Source of the DNA: Aquarana catesbeiana
Taxonomy: Eukaryota > Chordata > Amphibia > Anura > Ranidae
Direction: 5' to 3'
DNA length: 64,000 nucleotides
NCBI RefSeq assembly: GCF_042186555.1
Contig: NC_133324.1
Span: forward strand, 196,125,640 to 196,189,639
Shown: positions 11,557 through 24,120 of the stretch, one piece after another
How the letters are laid out: the number at the start of each line of letters is the position of its first letter
Numbering within the stretch: position 1 is the stretch's first letter
The notes under the pieces: model-generated
The model's input: the letters and a program-made list of their open reading frames with translations, nothing else
Database searches by the model: none
Told to the model about the DNA's origin: nothing
Program-made: the position numbers and the translations under genes

Positions 11557-12033
11557 AGAGGAACTGCTCACATAATTTGTAATAAAAACATCTTTGCCAT
11601 TTTGAAACTTCCCTCCAACCACTTTGCATATTATTTTATATATACTGTGATTTTGTACTTGCCAAATATGCTGCAGAAATCTCCCTCCGCTGAGTCTGGC
11701 TGCAACCATTTTAACTGTGGGCAGCTGAAGATGCTGTCTGTTCAATTCCTGGATTTACACAGACACACAGAGGCACACCTCCAGCTCTGCGGCTCTCATT
11801 GGCCCTCTTATGACTCACCCCCCCTCTCTTCCTGGCAAACTCTCACAAGAGTGAGAGAGAGAGAGCTGAGCATGATGTCATAAGCCTAGGCTAATGACCA
11901 GACAAGAAACAGGAAGTGGGCTGTATAAGGTATTTACTGGCAGAAAAAAAAAATGTTTTACTATCCAAAGTTAAAACAACAAGGGCAGAAGATTTAATAG
12001 ATGGAAAGTTGAAGAAATTACTGAAGTTCCGCT
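11557..12033. mobile_element. TTAA-flanked MITE
   Basis: TTAA flanks both ends, at 11553-11556 and 12034-12037. The ends are AGAGGAACTGC and, on the other strand, AGCGGAACTTC. TTAA duplication suggests piggyBac-type mobilisation. A related element lies at 55828-56315. The open frames inside are short and carry no recognisable domain. Confidence 0.65.
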
Positions 12034-12345
12034 TTAAGATTTAGAATGATGATATTTCATTATCTTCTCTTCTGCATGCTTACTCATGAAGATGAAGAGC
12101 ACAGTGACATTGTTTTTATCAACAATTAAATAAAATGTAATTGGATGGCATTTGAGGGGTATTTATAAATGCTTCCACACAACTTTGACCCAGGATTCAC
12201 ACATTTTTTAAGTTTTTGTTTTTTTAAATTAACGTGTTGAAGTTTACATCAGATTCCTGTGACTGGGTTTACACATATAGATTGCATTCTTTACGGTCAG
12301 TAAAGTTTGTATCAGATATTAATCGCTTAAGGACCACCCAATGTA

Positions 12346-13445
12346 CACTACCGTTCAAAAGTTTGGGGTCACATTGAAATGTCCTTATTTTTGAAGGAAA
12401 AGCACTGTACTTTTAAATGAAGCTAACTTTAAACTAGTCCTAACTTTAAACAAATATACTCTATACATTGCTAATGTGGTAAATGACTATTCTAACTGCA
12501 AATGTCTAGTTTTTGGTGCAATATCTACATAGGTGTATAGAGGCCCATTTCCAGCAACTATCACTCCAGTGTTCTAATGGTACAATGTGTTTGCTCATTG
12601 GCTCAGAAGGCTAATTGATGATTAGTAAACCCTTGTGCAATCATGTTCACACATCTAAAAACAGTCTAGCTCCTTCCAGAAGCTACAAAACTGACCTTCC
12701 TGTGAGCAGATTGAGTTTCTGGAGCATCACATTTGTGGGGTCAATTAAACGCTCAAAATGGCCAGAAAAAGAAAACTTTCATCTGAAACTCGACAGTCTA
12801 TTCTTGTTCTTAGAAATGAAGGCTATTCCATGCGAGAAATTGCAAAGAAATTGAAGATTTCCTACAACGGTGTGTACTACTCCCTTCAGAGGACAGCACA
12901 AACAGGCTCTAACCAGAGTAGAAAAAGAAGTGGGAGGCCGCGTTGCACAACTAAGCAAGAAGATAAGCACATTAGAGTCTCTAGTTTGAGAAACAGACGC
13001 CTCACAGGTCCCCAACTGGCATCTTCATTAAATAGTACCCGCAAAACACCAGTGTCAACATCTACAGTGAAGAGGCAGCTGCGGGATTTTGGGCTTCAGG
13101 GCAGAGTGGCAAAGAAAAAGCCATATCTGAGATTGGCCAATAAAAGAAAAAGATTAAGATGGGCAAAAGAACACAGACATTGGACAGAGGAAGACTGGAA
13201 AAAAGTGTTGTGGACGGATGCCAAAGGTGTGCAATGCTGTAATTGCTGCAAAAGGAGGATTCTTTGATGAAAGCAAAGTTTGATGTAAAAACAATGTTAT
13301 TTCAAATACAAATCATTATTTCTAACCTTGTCAATGTCTTGACTCTATTTTCTATTCATTTCACAACGTATGGTGGTGAATAAGTGTGACTTTTCATGGA
13401 AAACACAAAATTGTTTGGGTGACCACAAACTTTTGAACGGTAGTG
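12346..13445 (+). mobile_element. Tc1 deletion derivative, 1100 bp
   Basis: It is bounded by TA at 12344-12345 and 13446-13447. The ends are inverted copies of CACTACCGTTCAAAAGTTTG, differing at about one position in the first 29. The length is some 500 bp short of a typical full Tc1, because the middle and end of the transposase are missing. The termini look well preserved. Confidence 0.92.
12758..13267 (+). CDS. Truncated Tc1 transposase (DNA-binding half)
   Basis: The 169-residue open frame starts MARKRKLSSETRQSILVLRN. Two helix-turn-helix segments follow: residues 8-50, including GYSMREIAKKLKIS, then about 65-115, including RRLTGPQLASSLNS, with the GRPR-type hook motif between them. A basic linker and the first catalytic aspartate (LWTDAK, near residue 152) come next. 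At that point an internal deletion fuses the frame to the tail of the gene in another phase, giving VQCCNCCKRRIL. The second aspartate and the glutamate are absent, so it cannot catalyse transposition. The DNA-binding half has no stops. Whether it is transcribed cannot be seen. If made, it would be expected to bind its own inverted repeats, and repression would be speculative. Confidence 0.85.
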   Translation: MARKRKLSSETRQSILVLRNEGYSMREIAKKLKISYNGVYYSLQRTAQTGSNQSRKRSGRPRCTTKQEDKHIRVSSLRNRRLTGPQLASSLNSTRKTPVSTSTVKRQLRDFGLQGRVAKKKPYLRLANKRKRLRWAKEHRHWTEEDWKKVLWTDAKGVQCCNCCKRRIL

Positions 13446-13899
13446 TACATATACTGCGGCAGTGCGTCCCTTAAGCGCAAAATCCCCTACCTGTACGTTT
13501 TTTTTTTTTCCAAGTGTCCGTTTTTATCGGGTCTATTCACTAATAAGTGAAGAGAAGTGAATTGTCAGAAAAATCTAAGCCAAAGTGACTGTAGTAGAAA
13601 AAAATTAATTAAAAAAGCTCTCATTGAAATATTTTTAGTTCAGCTTTTTTGGCCTATATTTTACCAGTTCCCTAAAAAATGTACCTCAGTTCACTGAATA
13701 GTGCATTAAGACAAAACTGATCTTTATAAAACATTTATTAAAATATTTGAATAAAATCAATACAGAACACTGGATTACATCTTAGTTATTATTTTATCAG
13801 GGTGAACATTTAGCAAAACATGAATAACATTTATAATATGAAAAAGAACATTCTCAAAAACAATAAAAATTATGCACTAAAAAAAAAACAAAAAAAAAA

Positions 13900-14210
13900 C
13901 ACACAAAACATAAATGTAGTAATATGCAATACTATGTGAAACAGTGATGAAGTGTACTAATTCAAGAAGCTAAGCAGCAAAAATAGACAAATATGCATGA
14001 ATGCCTATCCCTAATAAAAAAAAACACAAAACAAAAATTGCTGTAATATGTGATAATATGCGATACCATGCGAAACAGTGATAAAGTGCACTAATTCAAG
14101 AAGCTAAACAGCAAAAAAACAAATATGCATAAATGACTATCCCTAATTTAAAAAAACAAAAAAGTACAATAATATGTGAAACAGTGATAAAGTACTCAGA
14201 TCAAAAGCAG
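13900..14210. repeat. Tandem repeat, three degenerate units of ~105-134 bp
   Basis: The block 'gtgaaacagtgataaagtg ... aattcaagaagctaa ... aaatatgcat' recurs with its core at about 13941, 14075 and 14180. The units are A-rich and degenerate. The surrounding stretch 13500-14640 is otherwise unrecognised. Confidence 0.8.
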
Positions 14211-14675
14211 GTATTCATCTGATTTTACATAAAAAACAATAAAATAAGTCCCAAATAATAAAGTGCATGTGCATCAAAAAGTGATGAGATGTGAAGATCA
14301 CATGCTCAAAAAACAGTTCTTGAAAGTTGTGAACACAATTGTTCCCACCATCCAGGCATCCACCAGGAGTGTGCTTTATATGATCACAGGTCTAGTGGCA
14401 CTTTGGTATACAAATCCTTAATGGCAGTTCACGTTCCACTCTCCTCTCCTCACCTGCATCAAAATCCACAGCTGGTCTGACAAGGCTTTTATATATGGAT
14501 CCTTTATAGAAAATCACAATCCACTCCACTCTCCTCTCCTAAAAGCGTCACTAGACCTGTTGTGGTCTTTGTTTAAGGTGAGCTGCTAGCATATAAACAA
14601 GGAAAAATAAAACATTCCAAATTGTGCTCCACCGATGGGATATTAGGGTTAGTCACTCCTTGATTTCTACCTCTC

Positions 14676-15043
14676 TAAGGGCACTTTCACTGCCAGTGCC
14701 CGGGTGTCAGCGGTGGAGCGCCGATATTTTTAGCAGCGATTTACCGTCGTTTTAACCCCTGCTAGCAGCCAAAAAAGGGTTAAAAACACCGCTGCAGTGG
14801 GGCTTTGCCGGTGGTTCGGTGGCGCTGCCCTTTGATTTCAATGGGCAGGGGCACTTTAAGAGTGGTGTATTCCTACAGTGCTGCAAAGAAGCTGCTTGCA
14901 GGACTTTTTGTGACACTCTGCCAGCGCAGCGCCCCAGTATGAAAGCACTAGGGCTCACACTGGGATTGCAGCTGAGGCTTTTTTCAGGCACTATTATTAG
15001 CGCTAAAGCGCCTGAAAAATGCCTCCAGTGTGAAAGGGGTCTG
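14676..15043. mobile_element. 'TTTCACACTG' MITE, diverged copy
   Basis: It starts TAAGGGCACTTTCACTGCC and ends 'ctccagtgtgaaaggggtct'. It shares 'cctgctagcagcc', 'tttgatttcaatgggcagg' and 'gcaggactttttt' in order with the well-preserved copy at 33777-34192. The open frames inside are read from this repeat on either strand. Confidence 0.75.
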
Positions 15044-15408
15044 AACTCCATATCAGATCTCATGGATACCATTCACCTCTCTGCACACCACGCCCCAGCA
15101 CCAATTAAAGGAAAACCTTACACACATCAGGGAGCAATGATGAAAATTCAGCCACAGTGACCCCTATGGTGGGATAACTATTACACAACATAACTGAACC
15201 AGAACTTGCAGCAGATTTGCAGAATGTTTGCAAAGAAAGTTGATCTGGAGTCATGCAATGCAGACTTGCTGCAATTGTGCAACAAGCTTGTGAAGCTTGG
15301 CGAGTCTAGCAAGAGCTTAGCAAGTCATTTTCAATCTTGCAGCACAATTACTGTACTTGCTATCTGGGCTGGTAATAAGAGTCTGCAGCTGTAGTGGGGA
15401 ATGTTTTA

Positions 15409-15700
15409 GGGCCCTTTCACACTGCTTTTTGCTGTGTTTTTACCTTACTAAAAATGCAATACAAATAAAATCCCTGAAATCCAATGGGATTCTTCACACT
15501 GGTGTGGTGCATTTTGAATAGTCCTGCATGCTGACACTTCGGTGCGCTTTTCAAAACTGCACCAAAATGCAGCTCCCCTTATATTGAATGGAAAATGCAT
15601 CAGTCACATGTCCAGAGTCAAACACCTAGAAAATGCATCAAAAATGCATATGCATTTTTATTGCATTTTTTCAACTAAGCAGTGTGAAAGCATTCCTATG
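15409..15700. mobile_element. 'TTTCACACTG' MITE, second type
   Basis: It runs from AGGGCCCTTTCACACTGC to 'gcagtgtgaaagcattcc', which are inverted copies of each other. The interior is different from that of 14676-15043, with several 'aaaatgca' motifs. No target duplication is certain. Confidence 0.6.
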
Positions 15701-15843
15701 TATTCTTGTATGAAAGAATGGGACCTTTGCAGTGAAAAACAGAGGAAAGGAACAGACTAATGAACATCATGTTTTTTTTAAAGTAGTACTGTGAAACTGC
15801 TTTTACACTTATATTGTACTGTCTTGTCCCCCTGCAAGTCTTA

Positions 15844-16284
15844 AGCCTCGTACACACGATCAGATTGTTGGCAGGGGATTGTCTGCTGACAGACTGTTGT
15901 CCTAAAATCTGACCGTTAGTACGCTCCTTCTGACAATTGTTGTCCAACTTTCGGCCAACAAATGTTGGATGGCAGGCTAGTAAATTTTCGTCTGACAACG
16001 GTCTGTCAGATTTTCGTATCGTCAGTACACAAGTCCATCACACAAAAGTTGAAAGTACAAACAAGCATGCTGGGAATCAATGCTCACCAAACACTACATT
16101 AGCAGAAGATGCTCAAAGGGTGGTGCCCAAGAGCTGATATTCCGTGTAGTACGTCACTACATGACTACGTTCGTGGTTGTTGGCCGACAATTGTGTGCCA
16201 TTAGTATGCAAGGTCCTGGCACACACCCTTTGGACAAAAATCAGACGCTTGGTTGGCCAACAATCAGATCGTGTGTACGAGGCT
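15844..16284. mobile_element. GTACACACG MITE (PIF/Harbinger-like), 441 bp
   Basis: TTA flanks both ends, at 15841-15843 and 16285-16287. The ends are AGCCTCGTACACACGATC and the exact complement GATCGTGTGTACGAGGCT. The interior is shared, in two blocks, with the longer element at 46728-48050: 'aaatgttggatggcagg' on the left, 'gttggccgacaatt' on the right. Confidence 0.88.
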
Positions 16285-18547
16285 TTATATTCACCTGTCA
16301 CTGATATAGCAAGATATTGCCTAAGAAGCTGCCAAACTGCTTATCAAATCTTTAAGTCAAGCTACAAACTTTCCTTTCAATCCTATGCGAGACTTCTTCC
16401 ACCAGAGCATGGAGTGCAAACTCTTCATGAGATTGAATGGAACCTTTCTCATCTCTTTTTAACTTTTTAATCTATTTGCAAAGTGTTCTCTGATTGAATG
16501 AGGTGGAGAGTGTGACATCATTACCCCTCCTCTCCACCTTGTCCAATCAAAGAACTCCTTGCATCCATTCAGAAAATGCAAAGCGTTCTCTAAATGATGC
16601 TCGTGCTGAGAGGCCTACCTCCTGTGTTCAGAATGCAGCAGGGCAGCTGCTCAGCATGGGACCCAGAAGCAAGTAGAGATCACTGGAGAAGCGGTGTCTG
16701 CTTCAGTGATTTCCATCTTCCACAGACCTCAGCAGTGGAGGCCGCTTCATTAGGGGTGCAGGGGCACCGCTCCCCTAATCTACATGCTGGGTGCCAGACG
16801 CATGGATTTCAATGGAGTTTTTTTTTTTTTTTAAGCACGTGATTAGAGCCTAGCTTCAAAAAAGGGTGGGCTCGGGGTGCGGAGCTCTGCGCCCTGAGTC
16901 CATGCAGTTGTGTGACAATAGTGAATGAATATTCGCTATTGTCTTCCTGCTTCTCCTCCCGGCCAATCAGGAAGCGAGTCTTAAGACCTGATTGGCTGAG
17001 AGGAGAAGTGACCTTATTGGCTGGGAGCAGGGGGGAGGCGCCAAGAAGGAGGTGCAGGGGGAAGCTGCTGAAGTTGCCCTCGGCCTGGATGGGTGCAGGG
17101 CTGACGGACAGACGGTCGGTTGATCGACCAAGCAACAGGGGGTGGTGGGGGGGTTGACCGATCGACCAACAGGGGCTGGGGGCTTTGACCGATCAACTGA
17201 CCGGGGGGGGTTGGTTTGTGACCTATACACAAGGGTTTTAGCTAGCTTGCCTTTGCAGAAACTTACCTGTAGAAATTGAAGAATGTACCTTCATTACCCC
17301 CATGCACTAGTGTTGTACAAAGGCAAGTTGTATCAGTTGCCCCCCCCCGACAACTCTTCCAGCTCTGTGCAGGCCTTGAAAAATCAGTGATCCAGTCACA
17401 CAAGCAGGCAATGACCTCGAAATATGCACAGAATGCTCCCTGGTTGCCAGAAAGGGACATATGAGGTTTTTAGAAAATCATAACAGCTACAGATTGAAAT
17501 AAACCACCAACACCTGTAAAAAGTAAGGAGAATTTTCCCGATTTCTTTGTTTGCCCAGAGTTTGCATATTGTTATATTTAAACACTTTTTTAGAATGCAA
17601 TGCACATGAATTTATTTCACATTATTTTCTCTGGATCTTTTCACGATACATCTCACACTTGAGTTATGACAAATTAAATGACAGCAAGTGTCACAGGTGT
17701 GCTCCTAGACACCGTTTTATTACTGTATTTGGTAATCTTCTGCATCCTCCACATATATTTCCTCACCTGAGTGTACGTGTCTCAAGGGATTGCTCGGTCT
17801 TCTGTTATATTTGTTCCAACTTTATCTTCAGTTTTGTTATTTTAACAGCAGTGCTCCAAGTTGGACTTAAATAATAGGAGCATTGCAGACCACACATTAA
17901 GTGCTTGTGTCTAATAAGAAAAAATAGAATTGCTCTAGTTTGTGAGATGACTGTATTTGTTCATAACCTTTGTCACCACCTGCCTACTGAAGTCCTGAAA
18001 CTGACCTTCAATGGCATCCTGAAATGTATTCGCTAAATTTAAAAATAATAATTGCAGAGCTATGTGCCAGAAGTAACTATATAAATATGAATAATAATCC
18101 TAGTGGTAACTGTACAACCTTGGATCAGCTGGTTGCAGACTCTGCAGGAAAAAAATGATTCATTTTGCTCACTTTGTACATACTGACTATGGTGCAGTGA
18201 AATATGTGAGGTATGCGCTGAAGATGGAGTCTTTAACGTCCACTACTTTAAAGAGGACCTGAACTGTGGAAGCTGTGCTAGGCAGAGGACTAGTCAATAG
18301 TTTTGTGTGTAGGCTATCTGCAGCTGATCGTTTTAGCCATGTCATATCTGGTGATCAAGAATGCGAACAATTAAAAAGCAGCAAGAGAGTTGAAGGCTGT
18401 CTTGCCTTCCTGGTCCTATTGGCGGTTTCCTTCTGCGCCTAAGGGCACCCTCCTCGGGCTACATTTTTCCTTTCTTATCTAGTTTTCTTCTTCCCTCCCT
18501 TCTTTTTTTTTCACCCTTTTCTCTACCCCCCCCCCTTTTTCCTTTTT

Positions 18548-18548
<1 letters not shown>
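16285..18548. other. Intronic stretch without recognisable genes
   Basis: I see no supported gene. From about 16735 to 17230 the sequence is GC-rich and holds an inverted pair, 'ggccaatcaggaagcgagtcttaagacctgattggct', split here around TCTTAAGA. It also holds repeated 'gaccgatc/gatcgacc' motifs, suggesting an unidentified MITE. A partial TTAAAGAGGACCTG end appears at 18250. Confidence 0.4.

Positions 18549-18550
<2 letters not shown>

Positions 18551-18593
<43 letters not shown>
18551..18593. repeat. (TA)n microsatellite
   Basis: An uninterrupted TA dinucleotide run follows a long pyrimidine tract. Confidence 0.95.
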
Positions 18594-18599
<6 letters not shown>

Positions 18600-18974
18600 T
18601 TTTGTGGGGCTTTGGTTAGCTTGGTACCGTTACGTTTTGGTTTAAAACATTGTTGGGAAATGCAGCATTACAACATCAACAGTTTTATTGGTTATTATTT
18701 ACTCTACTAGCGACTAAATGCCAAAAAAAAAAATCAGCATGTCAACACGTCATATAGCAACTATCTACATAGAATTATATAGTTATATTTTCTAACAAGG
18801 CCCACTTTTCCAACAGGTGGGGGGGGGGGGGCGGAATAAGAAAAGAGAAAAACACAAAAGAAGAAGAAAAGGAGGGGTGTAATAAAAGGTGCCCAATGAG
18901 AGAGAAGGCCAAGCCACGCTTCCAAATTTATTATAACGGGGGAAGACTTTTATATATGTACCTATACATATATA

Positions 18975-20404
18975 CAGGGTGGATTTGATTTAAGTCAGGA
19001 TTTAAATCACTAGTAAAAAGGTTTGATTTAAGTCATAATTTTAACCACTTCAGCCCCGGAAGATTTTACCCCCTTCCTGACCAGAGCACTTTTTACAATT
19101 TGGCACTGCGCTGCTTTAACTGACAACAGTCATGCAATGCTGTACCCAAACAAAATTTTTTCCCACAAATAGAGCTTTCTTTTGGTGGTATTTGATTACC
19201 TCTGCGTTTTTTTATTTTTTGCGCTATAAACATAAAAACAGCGACCAATTTTGAAAAAAAAAATATTTTTTACTTTTTGCTATAATTAATATCCCCAAAA
19301 TGTCTTCTTCAGTTTTGGCCGATATATATTCTACATATTTTTGATAAAAAAAATCGCAAATTGATTGGTTTGCGCAAAAGTTATAGCATCTACAAACTAT
19401 GGGAAAGATTTATGGCATTTTTATTATTTTTTTTTTACTAGTAATGGCAGTGATCTGCCATTTTTAGCGGTTTTGCGGCGGACAGATCAGACACTTTTGA
19501 CACATTTTTGGGACCATTGACATTTATACAGCAATCAGTGCTATAAAAATGCACTGATTACTGTGTAAATGTCACTGGCAGGGAAGGGGTTAACACTAGG
19601 GGGCGCTCAAGGGGTTAAATGTGTGTTCCCTCAGCATGTTCTAACTGTATGGGGATGTGACTTACATCGACATGTCTCCTCTGCCCTGACAGCACAGGGA
19701 TTTGTGTGTTTACACACTTATGTCCCGCAGCAGCTCCTCCTCTGTCCTGCTGTTGACTCAACGACAGTCCCATTCACTTTAATGAGATGGCTGGTGATGC
19801 CCGCAGCAGGTGAGTACGCTGCCAAGATGGATCTGAAATGACAGGTGCTCTTTAAAAGTAAGGATTCATTCTAGCTGGTAGTTAGAATCTTTATTATTTG
19901 CAAACAAAATGAAGGTTTCCCATTTAGTATAATAAGCTGTCAGGTTAGTAAAACAGCGATATCAGAACCGATTCAATCATACAGTTTGCAGTGTATATAG
20001 ATTTGCAAAACAATGGGATAAAGGAATATTCCTGAACTTTGTTTTATCTCATGGTTACTTGCTATTTTGTGGGAATTCATCAATGCAGTGCATGTTATCT
20101 CAGCTTGCAGAGCTTGGATTCATTGAATGAGTTTACCAAAATGTACATATTACAGAATATACAGACTCATGCTACTCAACTAAACTCCATTTCATGCTGA
20201 ATAAACTACATTTTAAATGTATCTTAAATAGAAAACTATCTTTAAATAGATTTTCACTCTAAAAGCATTTTATTAAAATAAATTTGATATAAAAATTTTA
20301 AAAAATCTGATTTAAATAAAAAAAAAAAATCAGATTTAAATCGAAAAATGCCGAACGTTTAGATTTAAAAAAAAAAAAGAAATCATTGATTTTTATCCAC
20401 CCGG
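18975..20404. mobile_element. Non-autonomous hAT element, ~1.4 kb
   Basis: An exact 8 bp duplication, CATATATA, flanks it at 18967-18974 and 20405-20412. The left end CAGGGTGGATTTGATTTAA is the inverted counterpart of the right end 'attgatttttatccacccgg'. The A/T-rich flanks rich in GATTTAAATC are typical of this hAT group. A separate insertion occupies about 19045-19851. No transposase is visible. Confidence 0.88.
19045..19851. mobile_element. TTAA-flanked insertion inside the hAT element
   Basis: It begins CCACTTCAGCCCCGG directly after TTAA (19041-19044), the same kind of start as the piggyBac-type elements at 29171 and 35872. A TTAA also occurs at 19852-19855, where hAT-like A/T-rich sequence resumes. 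The right end does not mirror the left. It may therefore be a chimera of a piggyBac-type element and a second MITE, so the boundary is tentative. Confidence 0.5.
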
Positions 20405-20449
20405 CATATATAGCTCTCTCTCTCTCTATATATATATGCATACTAATAC

Positions 20450-23400
20450 CTCAGGGTGTCTAACCCAGAAGGTCGGGCCAATATAACTAATAACTCAAAA
20501 AAGGTAAAAATATAGAAGAGTCAAGAGACTGCACCCATGGAGTCCATACCTCCCTGAACTTAGAATCGTTTCTCATTGGCTGAAGCTACCAACTCTTCCA
20601 TGCGCATATGGTTCACTTCTGCAACCTATTCCTGTATTGTTGGTATTACTGTTGATTTCCAATATCTGGGTATCAGAGCTCTCCCTGCCAACAGCAAAAA
20701 TCTAAACATTTCTTTTTTGATAGATGTAGTTGATCCTGGGACCAGAGATAGGAGAGTAACCTCCGGGGTCTCTGGTCAGTTCTTACTCATGATCAAATGG
20801 CTTAGACAGAATATGGCAGACCAATAAGATTTTTTTGCCGGACAAGACCACCACATGTGAAGATGTGTACCCCCAGGCTCACCACATCTCCAACATTGGT
20901 CTTGTATGCCCGGGTTGATCTTATTTAATAGGGCAGGACAACTATACCATCTGGTTATGATTTTATAGTTTCTCTCTTGCGAATGGGAAGCTAAGGTTGA
21001 TTTAAATGTAAGGAAAAATACTTTATCCTATTCCTCAGAGGCCAATTTAATGCCTAATTCTTGCCCCCAATCTCGGATATAGAAGGGACGGTGGGGGAAT
21101 GCATGAAATAGGAGGGTTCTGTATATTTTAGAAAGGGTATGGTATACATTTTTGAGCAGAAAGACACAGCTCCTAAAACTTGGTCAGGTCCCCACAAAGC
21201 CACGCCTTGCCCAATACAATCATAAAAATTACGTAGTTGGAAATATTAAAGCCAATCTCCTCGTCCAACACAAGAGAACGCTCACTCAGGGCTTTCATGC
21301 CCTTCAAGGGTGCATATTGGATAGAAGATGGGTGTGATGGTTACCAGCACAGAAAGTCCTTATCTGACTGTCCGGGAAGAAACCCCGAATAGCCCAGAAT
21401 CGGGGTAAGAGGCCCGGGCACAAAGATATACTATATGTAGCAATGGCCTTGTACCAGACGAGGAGAGCAGAAGTGTTAGCTGTGAAAGAGGCGAGGGTGG
21501 TCGATTGGACATCACGAAGCTGGTGGATGTTAGAGACCTTGCACTCCTCCACCTTACGTTTGAGGATGCCCAATAGGGTTTAGGTCTGGAGACATGCTTG
21601 GCTAGTCCATCACCTTTACCTTTAGCTTCTTTAGCAAGGCAGTGGTCATCTTGGAGGTGTGTTTGGGGTCGTTATCATGTTGGAATACTGCCCTGCGGCC
21701 CAGTCTCCAAAAGGATGGGATCATGCTCTGCTTCAGTATGTCACAGTACATGTTGGCATTCATGGTTCCCTCAATGAACTGTAGCTCCCCAGTGCCAGTA
21801 GCACCCATGCAGCCCCAGACCATGACACTCCCACCACCATGCTTGACTATAGGCAAGACACATTTGACTTTGTACTCCTCACCTGGTTGCTGCCACACAC
21901 GCTTGACACCATCTGAACCAAATAAGTTTATCTTGGAAGCATCGGTCTCTCCCCGGTGTCACATGACACCAGGGAGGGAAAATGGCTAATTTGGCCCAAT
22001 TTTGGACATTTTCAATTAGGGGTGTACTCACTTTTGTTGCCAGCGCTTTAGACCTTAATGGCTGTGTGTTGAGTTATTTTGAGGGGACAGCAAATTTACA
22101 CTGTTATACAAGCTGTACACTCTGTAGCAAAGTGTCATTTCTTTAGTGTTGTCACATGAAAAGATATAATAAAATATTTACAAAAATGTGAGGGGTGTAC
22201 TCACTTTTGTGAGATACTGTATTATCGGATTGGTAATATGAAGCAGGAGATAATCCGCAAATAAGCTAATCTTACATTGTTTGCCAGCAATGTCCACACC
22301 GTTTTGAATTATTGGAATGCAGGGCTACTGCAAAGTGTTCCATCGCTAATATGTACAAAAGCAGTGAGAGAGGACATCCTTGACAAGTCCCATTAGATAT
22401 ATGAACTGGACCCGAAAGTAGACCATTTAGCCTAATCCATGCTGTAGGGCAGGAATAGAAAGCCATTATTTTATGGATAAAATCCGGGGGTAAGCTGATT
22501 TGCTCCAATGTTGCTTTCAAGAATGCCCAGTCTAGATTGTCAAATGCTTTTTCCGCGTTGAGTGAGAGGAGACAAAGAGAGATCTTTCGTAATTTACACT
22601 GAGCGATAAGTGATATTATTTTAATAGTATTATCTCATGCTTCACGAGTGGGGACAAAACAACCTGATCAAGACTAATAATAGATGGAATGACCAATTGC
22701 AGTCTATCCACCAATAATTTGGCATACATTTTAACATCAACATTAATTAAAGATATTGGGTGGTAACTTGAGCTTTCGGCTGGGTCTTTCTGATCTTTAA
22801 GAATAAAAGTAATATGAGCCTCCTGTGATTGAGAAAAAATGCACAAGTTAGAGATTTAAGTTGAATGTGACACCCATGATGGGAGCTAAGGTATCTTAAA
22901 ACTGTTTATAAAATGCGCTTGAAAAACGATCTGATCTGGGCCCGGCTCTTGCCCGAGGGAAGTGCATTAATCGTTTGCAATATTTCCTCAATAGTAAATG
23001 GTGTATTCCATGAAGAAACGGCAGACTGATCTAATCTGAGCAGAGCAGTGTTCGACACGTACTAGGAAAGCTTTTTATGTCCCCCCGTATTGATGGAGTT
23101 TGTGAAGGGGTTGGAGATGTTATAAAGAGTTTTATAATACTCATGAAACTTTGAAGCAATATCCTTGGAGGATTGTACCAGCCCCTTCTTAGAACATTGC
23201 AGTTTAGGAATATATGTACGTCCTATTTTGTACATATAGAGTTAGCTAACAGTCTGCCAAACTCGTAACTAATTCTACATATGCGGTCCTTATGTCGATA
23301 GTAGCTGAAAAATCCTTGCGTTTCCTTTCCAATTGTTGGAAAAGATTAGCTGGAAGGGTGCGTTTATGAGCAGGCGCTAACACGTGGACTTCCTGTATAG

Positions 23401-23700
23401 ACCGCGCAATATCCAAAGAGCGTTCTTTTTTCAAGCGGGCACCCTCTGAAATAAGGGTCCCTCTAATGACACATTTCAAGACCTCCCATTTGAGCGGTTG
23501 CACTGTTGTGTCTTTTATGTGATCTGATACAAATTGTGCGTCTGATTGACTCGCAGGTCAGTTTACCTTTAAGAAGGGTCTCATTCAGCCTCCAAGATGC
23601 TATTGGTTTAGAGAAATGTGGTAGGTTGACCGAAAAAAAAAAGTGGAAAGTGGTCCGAGTTGGGATTGGTACCGTTACATCTTACCGGGGATGGAGATAT
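20450..23700 (-). pseudogene. L1-like LINE ORF2 remnant, antisense
   Basis: Read on the minus strand, the segments follow ORF2 order. Near 23670-23620 is an endonuclease tail (NPNSDHFPLFF). At 23503-23246 is a linker with LISEGARLKKERSL and LERKRKDFSAT. At 22846-22616 is the reverse-transcriptase start (ITFILKDQKDP, YHPISLINVDVKMYAKLL). At 22520-22272 is the RT palm (FIHKIMAFY, NGTCQGCPLSLLLYILAME). At 21000-20540 is a C-terminal block with a HMWWSCPAKKIYW motif. Many stops and frameshifts are present. The FADD-box region is not intact, so it is dead. A Tc1 fragment interrupts it at 21508-22219. The 5' end is truncated near 23.7 kb. The family assignment rests on motif order. Confidence 0.85.
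21508..22219 (-). mobile_element. Tc1 fragment inside the L1 remnant
   Basis: The outer end at 22219 is complete (GTGTACTCACTTTTGTGAGA ... CTG, then TA at 22220). It belongs to the same family as 8569-10203. A minus-strand open frame (21898-21602) keeps KHGGGSVMVWGC and the second catalytic aspartate in FQHDNDPKHTSK. The N-terminal DNA-binding half is deleted between about 21930 and 21960. The right end is missing, and the fragment stops at about 21508 after HQLRDV. It is inactive. Confidence 0.85.
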
Positions 23701-24120
23701 GAGGTTCTGACCTTGTTTATTGACTGTATCTACTGCTTCTAGTCCTGAACACACGTATTGCTTTCTGACACTGGTCATTGTGTATCTGTTCAAGCTCCGA
23801 TACTTTGGACCGTTTATTTTAGGTACCACCCTTACTAGTCCCTGGCTAACGTTACTAATTTGGAACACTGTCACATTTTTCTTAGGTGTTTTGTTTTTTG
23901 TTGTTTTCTTTTTATTTTGTACTTACCCTAGACTGTGTAATAAAAATTATATTTGCGCTTATCCTAAAAAAATGATTATTATATTTAAGGTGCTGCTGCT
24001 TAAGATAGCCTGGATACTAAAGCTAATGATAATGTGAGAAAAATATAAGCACGCTACCTAATTAAAAATAAATATACAATGAATACAAACAAATCACACA
24101 TATAAAGTGTCCATGTATAT

